From Harryflintia acetispora (GTDB lineage Bacteria > Bacillota > Clostridia > Oscillospirales > Ruminococcaceae), in assembly GCA_004340125.1 (NCBI GenBank), contig SLUK01000013.1:1-64000 (forward strand): DNA of 64,000 nt, in the 5' to 3' direction. Positions within the stretch are counted from its first letter, which is position 1, and each line of letters opens with the position of its first letter. A program made the translations under genes and the position numbers. This document shows positions 1 to 8,611 of the stretch, piece after piece. The notes under the pieces are model-generated. The model searched no databases. It worked only from the letters and a program-made list of their open reading frames with translations, and was not told the origin of the DNA.

Positions 1-1
1 C

Positions 2-94
2 CTGCAGGAGCGGTACGGCGGCGATGCCAAGGAGGCCGCCGGGGACGGCGGCAAGGAGAAGCAAAACCCCGGCACCGGCGGGTGCCGAAGATAA
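2..94 (+). CDS. C-terminal end of an unidentified protein (partial)
   Basis: The window opens inside a plus-strand reading frame that reads LQERYGGDAKEAAGDGG and ends at TAA 92-94. It is hydrophilic and rich in Gly, Lys and Glu, like a disordered tail. A strong terminator follows 27 bases later, which supports this as the true end of a transcribed gene. The start lies outside the window and I cannot assign a family. Confidence 0.4.
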   Translation: MQERYGGDAKEAAGDGGKEKQNPGTGGCRR

Positions 95-121
95 CCCGTG
101 CGCCAATGCGGGGAAACGCAG

Positions 122-158
122 GGGAGGGGGAGGCCGTGGTGGCCTCCCCCTCCCGTTT
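122..158 (+). terminator. Rho-independent terminator
   Basis: A 14-bp perfect stem (GGGAGGGGGAGGCC, 122-135, with its complement at 141-154) closes a GTGGT loop and is followed by GTTTT. It ends the partial gene at the window edge. Confidence 0.8.
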
Positions 159-335
159 TGTCCTGCTTTAAGATTCCCCGATGAGACTGACGTACTCCCG
201 GAGCAGCTTGACGCACCGCGCGGGCGGCAGCATGCCGGTATCCAGGCGGAGGCGGCAGGCCTGTCGGAATAACAGCCGTAATCATTGGAGCGGCGCTTGC
301 CGGTCTTCTTTTCGCGCCGGCAAATCCCTCCACGG
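159..335. other. Intergenic, no supported gene
   Basis: This lies between the first terminator and the end of the BadF-type gene. A minus-strand reading frame (281 down to a stop at 168) without a usable start encodes ACRLRLDTGMLPPARCVKLL, which looks protein-like, but TGA closes it upstream. It may be a remnant; I do not call it a gene. Confidence 0.3.
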
Positions 336-1307
336 TTATTTCCCTTCCTGCTCCAGCAGCGCCCGGACAGCCGCGTCGAAGCGCTCCGGCGCAAACTGCT
401 CAAAGGCCAGGAGCGCGGCGCCCATAACGGGCGAAAGCAGCGGGGTACATAGCCTGCCGCCCATCTCCCCGACCTCCTGCCGAAAGGGCGCGAGCACCAG
501 CTCGCCGGCCTTAAAGAGCCCGCCCGAATAGGAGACGGCGAATTCATTCCCGAAGCAGAACTGGTCCCGCACGCCGCGCACCGCCAGCGCCAGCTCGTGC
601 GCCGCTTCGCGGTAGAGCGCGACCGCCCCCGGGTCCCCCTCCTTGGCCGCTTTCTCCAATATCACCTGCAGCGAGGCCACCTTCTCCCGGTAGGGCGCGT
701 AGTCCCGCTCGATGATATCCACGAACTCGAAGTCGCTGCCGAGGCCGAACTCCTCGCGCACCAGCCGGTAGAGCGCCGCTCTGGGCGCGCGGCCGTCCGC
801 CTCCTTGGCGAAAAGGCCCATGGTCATCCTGCCCAGCCAGTAGCAGGAGCCCTCGTCCCCGAAAAACTCCCACCAGCCGCCGCTGCGCGCAGTGTTGTGC
901 CCTTCATCCCGCCCGAAGGCGATCGACCCGGTCCCGGCCACGATATTGATCCCCGGCTTGCCCGCCAGCGACCCCATATAGCCCACGTCCACGTCGTTGA
1001 CCACCAGCGTCCCGGCCCCGGCGAAGAGGGAAGCCACCCCCTCGCGCAGCCGCCTGTCACTCTCGGCCTGCTCGCCGTAGAGCGGGAGCCCCAGCGCGAT
1101 CCCGCAAAGCGCGCGCTCATCCGCCCCGGCCTCGGCGAAAAGGGCCTTCACATTCTCGCCAAGGTTATGAAACACCGTCTCGAACCCGTGCTGCCGGTAG
1201 GAGCTGCCGATGGCGCTGCGCTGCGCCCGCACCCGCCCCTCCTCGTCGCAGAGCAGATAGGCCGTCTTGGTGCCGCCGCCGTCCACGCCGATAAAATATT
1301 CCATCAT
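336..1307 (-). CDS. BadF/BadG/BcrA/BcrD-type sugar kinase (N-acetylglucosamine kinase-like)
   Basis: The 323-residue protein begins MMEYFIGVDGGGTKTAYLL, the phosphate-1 loop of the ASKHA ATPase fold as found in the BadF/NagK family. The adenosine-type motif NIVAGTGSIAFGR (about residues 120-132) and VMGAALLAFEQ near the C-terminus also fit. Family members phosphorylate GlcNAc or related amino sugars in the cytoplasm. Length is normal. The start is ATG behind AAAGGGGCGGGA; the next ATG, one codon on, is equally possible. It sits 55 bp downstream of an AraC regulator on the same strand, so the two are probably cotranscribed. The exact sugar is inferred only from the family. Confidence 0.8.
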   Translation of the reverse strand: MMEYFIGVDGGGTKTAYLLCDEEGRVRAQRSAIGSSYRQHGFETVFHNLGENVKALFAEAGADERALCGIALGLPLYGEQAESDRRLREGVASLFAGAGTLVVNDVDVGYMGSLAGKPGINIVAGTGSIAFGRDEGHNTARSGGWWEFFGDEGSCYWLGRMTMGLFAKEADGRAPRAALYRLVREEFGLGSDFEFVDIIERDYAPYREKVASLQVILEKAAKEGDPGAVALYREAAHELALAVRGVRDQFCFGNEFAVSYSGGLFKAGELVLAPFRQEVGEMGGRLCTPLLSPVMGAALLAFEQFAPERFDAAVRALLEQEGK

Positions 1308-1362
1308 TCCCGCCCCTTTGTTATAACATTATAATTAACATAACATACACCTTCCCGGGGTG

Positions 1363-2127
1363 TCAACCGTCTGCGGCCATTTTGCCGCGGCAGGCGCGGC
1401 GGTATTGCAGCGGGGTCATCCCGCTCTCCCGCTTGAAGGCGGCGCAGAAATGCTGCGCGCTGGAAAAGCCGCAGGCCACCGCGATGTCGATCGCCAGATC
1501 CCCGGTATCCCGCAGCAGGCCTTTCGCCTGCCGCAGCCGGGTGAGCAGCAGCACCTGCCCGAAGGTGCGCCCCGTCTGGCGGCGCAGCACCCGGCTCAGG
1601 TGGGAGGGGCTGACGTAGAGCTTTTTTGCCAGGTCCTGCAGCGTCAGCTCCTCGGCGTAACCCTCGCCGATGAGGCGCAGCGCCGCCGCCGCGAGCGTCT
1701 CGCCGGTGCGCCGCCGCCCGGGTGGGACAGGCAGCGTGCGGCGGCGGCAGCGTTCCAGCAGCAGCAGAGCCGCCAATGCCAGGTGCTCGCGCGCCTGCCC
1801 GGCGTATTCCCCCTCCCCGAGCGTCTGCAGCGCCCGAAGGCAGCCGCAAAGGCTCTCCCGCTCCCCCTCCCCGGGGCGCAGGCAGAGCCATCCGCTTTCC
1901 CTGGCGGCGCGCAGCGGCTCCCCCGCCGGGCCGGGCGGCTCGAAGTTTTCCGGCAGCCGCGCGGCCGGGATCGGCGCCTGCGCCGCGCCGAGCGGGAGCC
2001 GCCGCGGCGTGTCCGGTGCGAGCAGCAGCGCGCTGCCTGGCTCGAAGGAGACCCATCCCGCCCCGGACTGGAACCATCCGCCGCCGGCGGGGAGCAGCAG
2101 CTCGAAATCCTTCACCTTCTCTTCCAT
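1363..2127 (-). CDS. AraC-family transcriptional regulator
   Basis: The 254-residue protein has an N-terminal ligand-sensing half and a C-terminal AraC double helix-turn-helix. The second half shows LTLQDLAKKLYVSPSHLSRV (first HTH) and, further on, DIAVACGFSSAQHFCAAFKR (second HTH), followed by the usual FxxxxGMTPLQYR ending. AraC regulators of this size commonly control neighbouring sugar genes. It is transcribed toward the BadF-type kinase and divergently from the GatZ-like gene, so both are likely targets. The ligand is unknown. Confidence 0.88.
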   Translation of the reverse strand: MEEKVKDFELLLPAGGGWFQSGAGWVSFEPGSALLLAPDTPRRLPLGAAQAPIPAARLPENFEPPGPAGEPLRAARESGWLCLRPGEGERESLCGCLRALQTLGEGEYAGQAREHLALAALLLLERCRRRTLPVPPGRRRTGETLAAAALRLIGEGYAEELTLQDLAKKLYVSPSHLSRVLRRQTGRTFGQVLLLTRLRQAKGLLRDTGDLAIDIAVACGFSSAQHFCAAFKRESGMTPLQYRRACRGKMAADG

Positions 2128-2295
2128 CCCTTCGCCTCCTCCCGTCTCAATGGGTTCAGTTTAACAGAATATTGGGAGCGTTTCAAGCGAAAAAGGGATA
2201 TATAATTGATTTATAATCATATATTCTTAATAATTGTTTATGATGTTATTATATAATGACCTTAATAAGACTACATAAGAAAAGGGGTTGAGGGG
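2128..2295. promoter_or_regulatory. Divergent AT-rich promoter region (araC-type gene / gatZ)
   Basis: This 168-bp spacer separates two divergent genes and is AT-rich, unlike its flanks. On the plus strand TTGATT (2206-2211) lies 17 bp from AATAAT (2229-2234), and a second candidate -10, TATAAT, is at 2252-2257. I cannot choose between them. An AraC binding site is expected here but none is distinctive. Confidence 0.5.
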
Positions 2296-3609
2296 ATGCA
2301 TCCTCTGCAGCAGATGATCGCGGCGCGCGAAAACGGCAGCCCGCTCGGGATCTGTTCGGTGTGCAGCGCCAATGAATTCGTACTCGCCGCCGGGATGGAC
2401 CGCGCCAAAAAGTGGGGGGTTCCTCTATTGGTCGAAGCGACCGCCAACCAGGTCAACCAGTTCGGGGGCTACACCGGGATGCACCCGGAGGACTTCGTGC
2501 GGTTTGTCCGCGCGCTCGCCGAAAAGGAGGGCTTCCCACAGGAGCGGCTGATCCTGGGCGGGGACCACCTCGGGCCGCTGACCTGGAAGGACGAACCCGC
2601 CGAAAGCGCCATGGAAAAGGCGCGGGAGCTCGTGCGCCAATACGTCCTGGCGGGCTATCAGAAGATCCACCTCGACACCAGCATGCGCCTGGGGGACGAC
2701 GACCCTGACGCGCCGCTTTGCGAAACGCTCTGTGCCGAGCGGGGGGCCGCCCTCGCCGCCGCCTGCGAGAGGGCCTATGACGAGCTGCTGCAGCGCGACA
2801 AGAACGCCCCCTGCCCGGTCTACGTCATCGGCAGTGAGGTCCCGGTCCCCGGCGGGGTGAAGGGCGAGGACGAGGGGCTGCGCGTCACCTCCCCCGAGGC
2901 GTTCGAGCGCACCCTGCGCCTCTTTTGCGAAGAATTCGGGAAGGCGGGCGCCGCCCGCGCGGCAAAGCAGATCATCGCCGTGGTGGTCCAGCCGGGGGTG
3001 GAGTTCGGCTCCCAGGACATCCACGCCTACCGGCCCGCCGAAGCCAGGGAGCTTTGCGCGCGCCTCGCGGCGCACCCGGGCGTGGTCTTCGAGGGGCACT
3101 CGACCGACTACCAGACCCCGGAGAGCCTGCAGGAGATGGTACGCGACGGGATCGCCATCTTAAAGGTGGGCCCTGCGCTCACCTTCGCCCTGCGCGAGGG
3201 GCTCTTCGCCCTCTCCCAGATCGAGCGGGAGCTGATGGATACCGGGCGCGCCGACTTCCCCGCGGCGCTCGAGCAGGCCATGCTCGAGTGCCCGAAAAAC
3301 TGGCAGGGCTATTACGGCGGCACGCCAAGCGAGCAGGCGTTCCTGCGTAAATACAGCCTCTCGGACCGCTGCCGCTACTATCTGGGTGAAGAGAAGGTCG
3401 CCGCCGCCACCGGGAAGCTGCTCCAAAACCTGCGGGAGCGGGAGATCCCCCTTCCCCTGTTCAGCCAGTACCTCCCCCGCCAGTACACGGCGGTGCGCGC
3501 GGGGACCCTGCCAAACGAGCCGCGCGCCCTGCTGATCGACGCGGTCGGCCGGGTGCTGGACGAATACTACGGCGCTTGCGGGACCTGGACGCGGTGTCCC
3601 TATGTATGA
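2296..3609 (+). CDS. gatZ: D-tagatose-1,6-bisphosphate aldolase non-catalytic subunit, GatZ/KbaZ-like
   Basis: The 437-residue protein matches the GatZ/KbaZ/AgaZ family along its length. It starts MHPLQQMIAARENGSPLGIC, with GVPLLVEATANQVNQFGGYT, a GGDHLGPL motif and FEGHSTDYQTP further on. In enterobacteria the family supports the class II aldolase GatY/KbaY in galactitol or N-acetylgalactosamine breakdown; no GatY partner is visible here, and stand-alone Firmicute copies exist. The gene is preceded by a G-rich stretch (GGGGTTGAGGGG). It overlaps the next gene by 8 bp, so the two are translationally coupled. A role in sugar breakdown with the adjacent kinase is inferred. Confidence 0.85.
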   Translation: MHPLQQMIAARENGSPLGICSVCSANEFVLAAGMDRAKKWGVPLLVEATANQVNQFGGYTGMHPEDFVRFVRALAEKEGFPQERLILGGDHLGPLTWKDEPAESAMEKARELVRQYVLAGYQKIHLDTSMRLGDDDPDAPLCETLCAERGAALAAACERAYDELLQRDKNAPCPVYVIGSEVPVPGGVKGEDEGLRVTSPEAFERTLRLFCEEFGKAGAARAAKQIIAVVVQPGVEFGSQDIHAYRPAEARELCARLAAHPGVVFEGHSTDYQTPESLQEMVRDGIAILKVGPALTFALREGLFALSQIERELMDTGRADFPAALEQAMLECPKNWQGYYGGTPSEQAFLRKYSLSDRCRYYLGEEKVAAATGKLLQNLREREIPLPLFSQYLPRQYTAVRAGTLPNEPRALLIDAVGRVLDEYYGACGTWTRCPYV

Positions 3610-4948
3610 TCCCGCCGACCTGATCCAGGAAAGCGTCGGAAAGCTCTTTTCGCGCTATCTCTTCCCGAGCATCTGCGCCACCATCATGATCTCGATCAAC
3701 TTCTTCGTCGATACGCTTTGTATCGGCCGGGCCATGGGCGAAGGGGGCTTGGCCGCGCTCAACCTCTCGCTGCCGGTAACCAGCCTGCTCTACGCGGTGG
3801 GGTCCCTGCTGGGGGTCGGCGGCTCGACGCGCTATTCGGCGGCGATGGGCCGCGGCGAGATCGACGAGGCGCAGAAGATCTACACCCTGTCGACGCTGCT
3901 CTGCCTCTCCGTCTCGCTGCTGCTGATGGCGCTGGGGGTGCTTTTCCTCCCCCAGCTCGTCACCTTCATGGGCGGGACGGGCGGGAGCCGGCAGGGGGTG
4001 ACCGACTACCTGCGCTATGTCGTCTGGTTCATACCGGTCTTCACCGGGGAGATGTTTTACAACATCTTCGTGCGCAACGACCGCTCCCCGCGCTACGCGA
4101 TGTTTTGCACCCTGTGCGGCAGCTCGACAAACATCCTGCTGGATGTGCTCTTTATCTTCGTCTTCGACTGGGGGATGGCGGGCGCGTCGCTCGCAACCTC
4201 GCTGTCCATCTGTATCAGCCTCGGGCTGCTGCTCTGCTATACCCGGCGAAGTGAATGCCTGCTCCGCCTTCAGAAAATTTCGCTGCGGCTGTCCGAAATC
4301 TGTCAGATTCTGCGCGTGGGCTTCTCCAATTTCCTGTTGGAGATCACCACCGGGGTGGTCACCTTCGTCTTCAACATGGTGCTGCTGCGCCTGGCCGGGG
4401 AGAACGGGGTCGCCGCCTATGGGATCGTAGCCAACCTGACCATCGTGGTGACCGCCACTTTAAACGGCGTCTCGAACGCCATGCAGCCGATCGTCAGCGC
4501 CAACGCGGGTGCCGGCCTCGGCGGGCGGGTGGCGCGCACCGTGCGCCTGGCAATTTTCTGCGCGCTCGGCTTCGGGCTGCTCTTCGCGCTGGCCGGGGAG
4601 GTGTTCAGCGTCCCGCTGGTGCGCACCTTCGTAAGCGCCGAGGGCGGGTTCCTCGCGATGAGCGCCCGGGCGGTGCGGATCATTTTCCTCTCCTACCTGC
4701 CCGCCGGGGTCAACATCGTGCTCACCGTCTATCTCCAGTCCATCCAGGCGGCGAAGGAGGCCATCACCCTCTCGCTGCTCAAGGGGGTGGTCCTGCCCAG
4801 CGTGATGGTCATGCTGTGCGGGTTCCTGTTCGGCCTGACCGGGGTATGGGTTTCCACCATCCTCAGCGAAGGGGCCATCCTGCTGTGCGCGCTGCTGCTC
4901 TGCCGTGGCGCCGGGCAAAAGTTTGCCGCTTATCAACCCGTAGAATAA
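3602..4948 (+). CDS. MATE-family multidrug/metabolite efflux transporter
   Basis: The 448-residue, highly hydrophobic protein has about 12 predicted membrane segments in two pseudo-repeats, each beginning like MATE proteins (ICATIMISINFFVDTLCIGR and, in the second half, a segment around NFLLEITTGVVTFVFNMVLL). Family members export cationic drugs or metabolites in exchange for Na+ or H+. Its ATG overlaps the end of gatZ by 8 bp, so it is cotranscribed with a sugar gene. Whether the substrate is a drug or a sugar-related compound is open. Confidence 0.88.
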   Translation: MYDPADLIQESVGKLFSRYLFPSICATIMISINFFVDTLCIGRAMGEGGLAALNLSLPVTSLLYAVGSLLGVGGSTRYSAAMGRGEIDEAQKIYTLSTLLCLSVSLLLMALGVLFLPQLVTFMGGTGGSRQGVTDYLRYVVWFIPVFTGEMFYNIFVRNDRSPRYAMFCTLCGSSTNILLDVLFIFVFDWGMAGASLATSLSICISLGLLLCYTRRSECLLRLQKISLRLSEICQILRVGFSNFLLEITTGVVTFVFNMVLLRLAGENGVAAYGIVANLTIVVTATLNGVSNAMQPIVSANAGAGLGGRVARTVRLAIFCALGFGLLFALAGEVFSVPLVRTFVSAEGGFLAMSARAVRIIFLSYLPAGVNIVLTVYLQSIQAAKEAITLSLLKGVVLPSVMVMLCGFLFGLTGVWVSTILSEGAILLCALLLCRGAGQKFAAYQPVE

Positions 4949-4972
4949 GCCTTTGAAAGGAAGGGATTATAA

Positions 4973-5695
4973 ATGTCCAGCCTATTCACCGCCGATCTTT
5001 TGGGCACGCTGCAAAAGGACCCGCGCGCGCTGGAGATGTTCCGTTATCTCAGCCAGGGCGCCTCGATCCGGGTCATCAACTACCACAACACCGAGCCGCG
5101 GGACATCCCCCGCTTTGAGCGGGAGATCTCCTACTATGCCGAGCACTTCCAGCCGGTGACGGTGCGCGACCTCGACGAATTCTTCGCCACCGGCCGCTGG
5201 CCGTATGAGCGCCCGGGGCTGATCCCCGCCTTCTTCGAGGGCTTCCGCAACCACTACGACGTCGTCTTCCCCATCCTGGAGAAGTATCATTTCACCGGGT
5301 GGTTTTACATCCCCAGCTTCTTTTTGGACGTGCCGGTGCCCGAACAGCTGGAGTTTTCCAAGGCGCACGAGCTGGACGTGATCGACGAGAGCGCCTACCC
5401 GGACGGACGCTTTGCCATGAACTGGGACGAGCTGCGCGAAATCTCCCACAGTCACGAGGTCTGCTGCCACAGCGGGACCCACTTCCAGATTTTTTGCGAC
5501 ACGCCGGACGAGGACATGCACCGGGAGATCGTGCTCGCGAAGCGGCGGCTCCAGGAGCAGCTGGACAAAACCGTGGACGTCTTCTGCTGGCTCTACGGCG
5601 AGGAGTACGGCTACAACACCCGCGCGCACAAATATCTTGAGGAGGCCGGCTACCGTTACGTGCTGAGCAACCTGAAGATGGAAAAAATCCGCTAG
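4973..5695 (+). CDS. Polysaccharide-deacetylase-fold (NodB-type) protein with altered active site
   Basis: The 240-residue protein has the NodB fold: IRVINYHN near the N-terminus, a first-motif region followed by VFPILEKYHFTGWFYIP, and the metal-binding motif HSGTH (in EVCCHSGTHFQIF). The canonical TFDDG motif is replaced by IPAFFEG, so the catalytic base and metal-ligand aspartates are missing, although both motif-2 histidines remain. There is no signal peptide, so it probably acts in the cytoplasm. It follows the MATE gene by 24 bp behind AAAGGAAGG. It may be inactive or have a changed activity. Confidence 0.75.
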   Translation: MSSLFTADLLGTLQKDPRALEMFRYLSQGASIRVINYHNTEPRDIPRFEREISYYAEHFQPVTVRDLDEFFATGRWPYERPGLIPAFFEGFRNHYDVVFPILEKYHFTGWFYIPSFFLDVPVPEQLEFSKAHELDVIDESAYPDGRFAMNWDELREISHSHEVCCHSGTHFQIFCDTPDEDMHREIVLAKRRLQEQLDKTVDVFCWLYGEEYGYNTRAHKYLEEAGYRYVLSNLKMEKIR

Positions 5696-5723
5696 TCCTT
5701 TTATGGATATAGAACTCATTTGC

Positions 5724-5764
5724 GAAGGGGCCCCAAAGCGCTGGTGACGCTTTGGGGCCCCTTC
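5724..5764. terminator. Long inverted repeat between convergent genes
   Basis: A 17-bp perfect stem (GAAGGGGCCCCAAAGCG, 5724-5740, with its complement at 5748-5764) surrounds a 7-nt loop. It lies between the convergent deacetylase-fold and Ig-like genes. No clear U-tract follows in either direction, so its terminator role rests on position and stem strength. Confidence 0.65.
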
Positions 5765-5771
5765 GTGTCCA

Positions 5772-8120
5772 CTAGGGGTTAAGGATGATTGCGGGGCGGA
5801 CTGAGCAGGAGAGAGAGGCATCATAATTGACAAGCCCACCATTTCTTTCAACTGCACATGCGGGTACCGAACCTCCCGAGTGCCGGGAACGCAGCCACGC
5901 ATTTAGGCCGCCGTACACAATTTTTACTGATCCATAGTTGCTTGTTGTCACCCCGGTCAGATAGCTGAATTGTTTCGTGTTGGTATAGCCGTCTGCCACC
6001 CAGCTGGGCAGACTGTTTCCGTAAATCTCATAAGCGCTGGGCAGCCAGGCATAATCCCCCACATACCTATGTTTGGAAAGCTTTCCCCTTTGTGTCGCAT
6101 TCAAACTATTATAAAAACTATTGCACTGCGATCGTACCGTACTGCTGCTGTAAGTATTGTTGCCACCGAATATACCGGTCGAATAATTGAAATTGGCCAG
6201 CAGCACAACCGAGCCGCTGTTTCCTCCATAGCTGTTGCCATTGCTGTCGATCACCCACCAATTGCGTCCCGCCCAGTCGACGGTGGTGCCCAGCTTACAG
6301 ACGTTGACCGTCAGCGCCTGGCTGTAGGAGGTGTTCCCGGCGGCCTTGGCGTAGATGGTCGCCGTGCCCTGCTTACCGCCGGCCGTGATGGTGACCGAAG
6401 CGCCGCTGGCAGTGGAAGCGCTGCCCACCGTAGCGATCGAGGTATCGCTGCTCAACCAGGTGACGTTTCGGTTGAGCGCCGTCGCCGGACTCACCGTGGC
6501 CGAAACTGAGCCTGTCCCGCCGAAGGCCAGATTCATCTGGGAAACGGAAATCGTGATTCCCGTCGGCCCCTGGTCGGTGACGGTGACGGTATAGGGCACG
6601 CTGGTCACCCCGTCCGCCGTGGCGGTGAAGGTGGCGGCGCCAGCCGTCGTCGCCGTCACCAGGCCCGAGGCGTCGATGGTGATCCCTTCCGGACCGCCCG
6701 TTTTCGCCCAGCTCACCGCTTTGAAGTGCGCATTGTCCGGCTTGACCGTCGCCGCAAGCTGGGTGGTGGGATTGAGGTTGTCGCTGGTGCGCGTAAGGCT
6801 GTTGGTGCCCGAGACGGTCACCGTGGTCACGGGGATCTTGTCCTTGACCGTGATGGTGCTGCTCCCGCTCCTGCCGCCGACGGACGCGGTGATGGTGGCA
6901 TTCCCCGGCGCGACGGCGCTCACCAGCCCCGCGGCGTTGACACTGGCGATCCCGGGATCTCCGCTCGTCCAGACCGCTGCCGGGGCCGCACCCGTGCTGA
7001 CCGTCACCGTCGCTGCCAGCTGCACCGCCTGCGGCGCGCCTTGGGTGTAAATCGTGAAGCTTCCCGGACTCACCGTCAGCCCGGTCACCTGCACCACCGT
7101 CACGGTGCAGGTGGCCTTATAAAACCCGCCCTTGTCCGTCACCGTGATGGTCGCCGTACCCGGCTGCTTGCCGTTGGCCGAGAGGTGGTAGACGTTGTTG
7201 CTTACTTTTGTCATATCGACCTGGTCCGGGTTGCTGTTCTCCCAGACCAGCTCGGTGCCGCCGTTGTCTCCCGTCAGGGTGGCGGTCAGCTCAAAGTCGG
7301 TTTCGGCCACTGTGCCCCCGGTGAAGAGGGTCTTGCTGCTGGGGTTGAGGCCGATCCCACTGATCGGGACCACCGTCACCGCACAGCTGGCTGTGACGGT
7401 GTTGGGATTATCGTAGACGGCGGCGGTGATGGTCACGGTTCCCCCCGTGTTTCCCGTGACCATCCCCGTCACCGGGTCTACCGAAGCGATGGCTGGGTCG
7501 CTGCTCGACCAGAGCACCTCGGCGGCATAGCTCTGGGAGGTGGGGTTCTTGTCGGCGGCCAGCTGTACCGTCTGGCGCTCCCCACCGGTTTGCAGGTAGA
7601 CCGTCTTATCCCCCACCGCCTCGCCCCCGGCCTTGATGGTCAGGCTCTCGATGGCCTGGTAGGTGTAGGATGAGGTTTTCGTTTTGGGCAGGTCGAAGCC
7701 GGCCCGGCCCGCCTTCGCGACGGGCGTGACCGAGATGGTGAAGCCGGTGTCCCGCTGCGGCGGGTCGCTGAAATACAGCTTGTAGCTGTAGTCCTCCCCC
7801 GACACCTCGGGCTCTCCCGAGGCGGACAGCCTGTCCGCCTCCCCGCCGCCCTCGGGCAGGGCGGTGACGGCGAAGCCTTCGATCCGGGCGGGGTCGTTAT
7901 TCTTCACCGGCACCCGGATGAACTCGGGGCCCGCAGCGGCCCGGGCGCGGAAGAGGGAAATCTCCGGGGTGGGTATCTCCGGGTCGATCTCCGCGATTCC
8001 GGGCGGGGTGCTCCCCCCGAGGGTCGCGCCCGGATCAGCAGACGCTGCCGCCGCCCCGGCGACCGGGATGATCCCGGCCGCCAGGGAAACCGCCAGCAGC
8101 CAAGCGGGAAGCCGCCTCAT
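5772..8120 (-). CDS. Secreted Ig-like (BIG2) repeat protein with C-terminal DUF6273-like domain
   Basis: The 782-residue protein starts with a signal peptide (RRLPAWLLAVSLAAGIIPVAG). About five bacterial Ig-like domains follow between residues 150 and 620, each with motifs such as WSSSDPAIASVDPVTGMVTG and GTVTITAAV. The last 150 residues form a separate module beginning WAGRNWWVIDSNGN, with GSVVLLANF in its first half, LPSAYEIYG midway and SVRPAIILNP at the end. The DNA for this module is less GC-rich than the rest. The ATG overlaps the stop of the small upstream gene (ATGA). A paralogue is at 46996-49392 with the same N-terminal plan and module scaffold but a very different last 45 residues. 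A surface or adhesion role is inferred; there is no LPXTG motif. Confidence 0.8.
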   Translation of the reverse strand: MRRLPAWLLAVSLAAGIIPVAGAAAASADPGATLGGSTPPGIAEIDPEIPTPEISLFRARAAAGPEFIRVPVKNNDPARIEGFAVTALPEGGGEADRLSASGEPEVSGEDYSYKLYFSDPPQRDTGFTISVTPVAKAGRAGFDLPKTKTSSYTYQAIESLTIKAGGEAVGDKTVYLQTGGERQTVQLAADKNPTSQSYAAEVLWSSSDPAIASVDPVTGMVTGNTGGTVTITAAVYDNPNTVTASCAVTVVPISGIGLNPSSKTLFTGGTVAETDFELTATLTGDNGGTELVWENSNPDQVDMTKVSNNVYHLSANGKQPGTATITVTDKGGFYKATCTVTVVQVTGLTVSPGSFTIYTQGAPQAVQLAATVTVSTGAAPAAVWTSGDPGIASVNAAGLVSAVAPGNATITASVGGRSGSSTITVKDKIPVTTVTVSGTNSLTRTSDNLNPTTQLAATVKPDNAHFKAVSWAKTGGPEGITIDASGLVTATTAGAATFTATADGVTSVPYTVTVTDQGPTGITISVSQMNLAFGGTGSVSATVSPATALNRNVTWLSSDTSIATVGSASTASGASVTITAGGKQGTATIYAKAAGNTSYSQALTVNVCKLGTTVDWAGRNWWVIDSNGNSYGGNSGSVVLLANFNYSTGIFGGNNTYSSSTVRSQCNSFYNSLNATQRGKLSKHRYVGDYAWLPSAYEIYGNSLPSWVADGYTNTKQFSYLTGVTTSNYGSVKIVYGGLNAWLRSRHSGGSVPACAVERNGGLVNYDASLSCSVRPAIILNP

Positions 8121-8428
8121 TGCGCCACCACATCCCCGGAAGCGGCGCGGATTTCACCGATCGTGAAATCGTCGAGCGGTATTTTCTCGCTCTCACCCAT
8201 GGTTGCTCCCCCTCGGAGAGTTAGGGGGCCCACGGGGGGATGATTCCCCCCGTGAGGTGGGCCGCCGGCATCAGCCGGCAATTGCATTTCCGCAGAAATG
8301 CCGCCCACCTCGATCCCCTCCCCGAGCAGTCCCGCGTAATATTCACGGCGGCCGCTGCCGCCCACCGTGAAACCGGCGAGCGTGCAGAGCGCCAGCGCCG
8401 CCCCCATAATGACCATTCCCCTTTTCAT
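8117..8428 (-). CDS. Small secreted protein paired with the Ig-like protein
   Basis: The 103-residue product has a signal-like N-terminus (MVIMGAALALCTLAGFTVGG) and a C-terminal motif EKIPLDDFTIGEI. The same motif (EKIPLDDFSIGEV) ends the homologous small protein at 46697-46999, which also overlaps a large Ig-like gene by 4 bp, so the arrangement is conserved. The central residues (about 48-80, Pro/Gly/His-rich) are encoded by strongly palindromic DNA (about 8205-8290) absent from the paralogue, suggesting an in-frame repeat insertion. RBS is CAGGAGGACAGGTC before ATG. No known family; function unknown. Confidence 0.65.
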   Translation of the reverse strand: MKRGMVIMGAALALCTLAGFTVGGSGRREYYAGLLGEGIEVGGISAEMQLPADAGGPPHGGNHPPVGPLTLRGGATMGESEKIPLDDFTIGEIRAASGDVVAQ

Positions 8429-8546
8429 GACCTGTCCTCCTGAAAAATAAATTGACCTCTAGCATAGGCTGCTTGCGGTCACCCATTTTGGAGGCTTCGG
8501 CAAAAAATGAGGTTTTGACTTGAAATCCGTTCCAGAACAGGATATA
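8429..8546 (-). promoter_or_regulatory. Leader region shared with the paralogous locus
   Basis: Reading on the minus strand, TATATCCTGTTCTGG (8532-8546) begins about 104 nt before the small-gene start. The identical 15-mer begins about 100 nt before the paralogous small gene (46582-46596). Both leaders then carry a GACC...GGTC hairpin followed by a T-rich stretch and the RBS, as an attenuator would. No known riboswitch class is recognised. Confidence 0.5.
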
Positions 8547-8611
8547 ATTAGGATAATTCGGGAATGAACGGGCGGAAGATTCGCCGCTCCTTCTAAAAAC
8601 AACAAAAAGAC

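Noticed and set aside
168..281. Minus-strand open frame with protein-like C-terminus
   Set aside because: It lacks a good start codon and RBS and is closed upstream by TGA; at most a remnant.
1304..2077. 257-residue alternative frame in the AraC gene
   Set aside because: Its Ala/Arg/Gly-rich composition is that of a GC-rich shadow frame; the other frame has clear AraC motifs.
5772..8120. Diversity-generating retroelement as a proven system
   Set aside because: No reverse transcriptase, accessory gene or template repeat is in the window, so it remains only a hypothesis for the variable ends.
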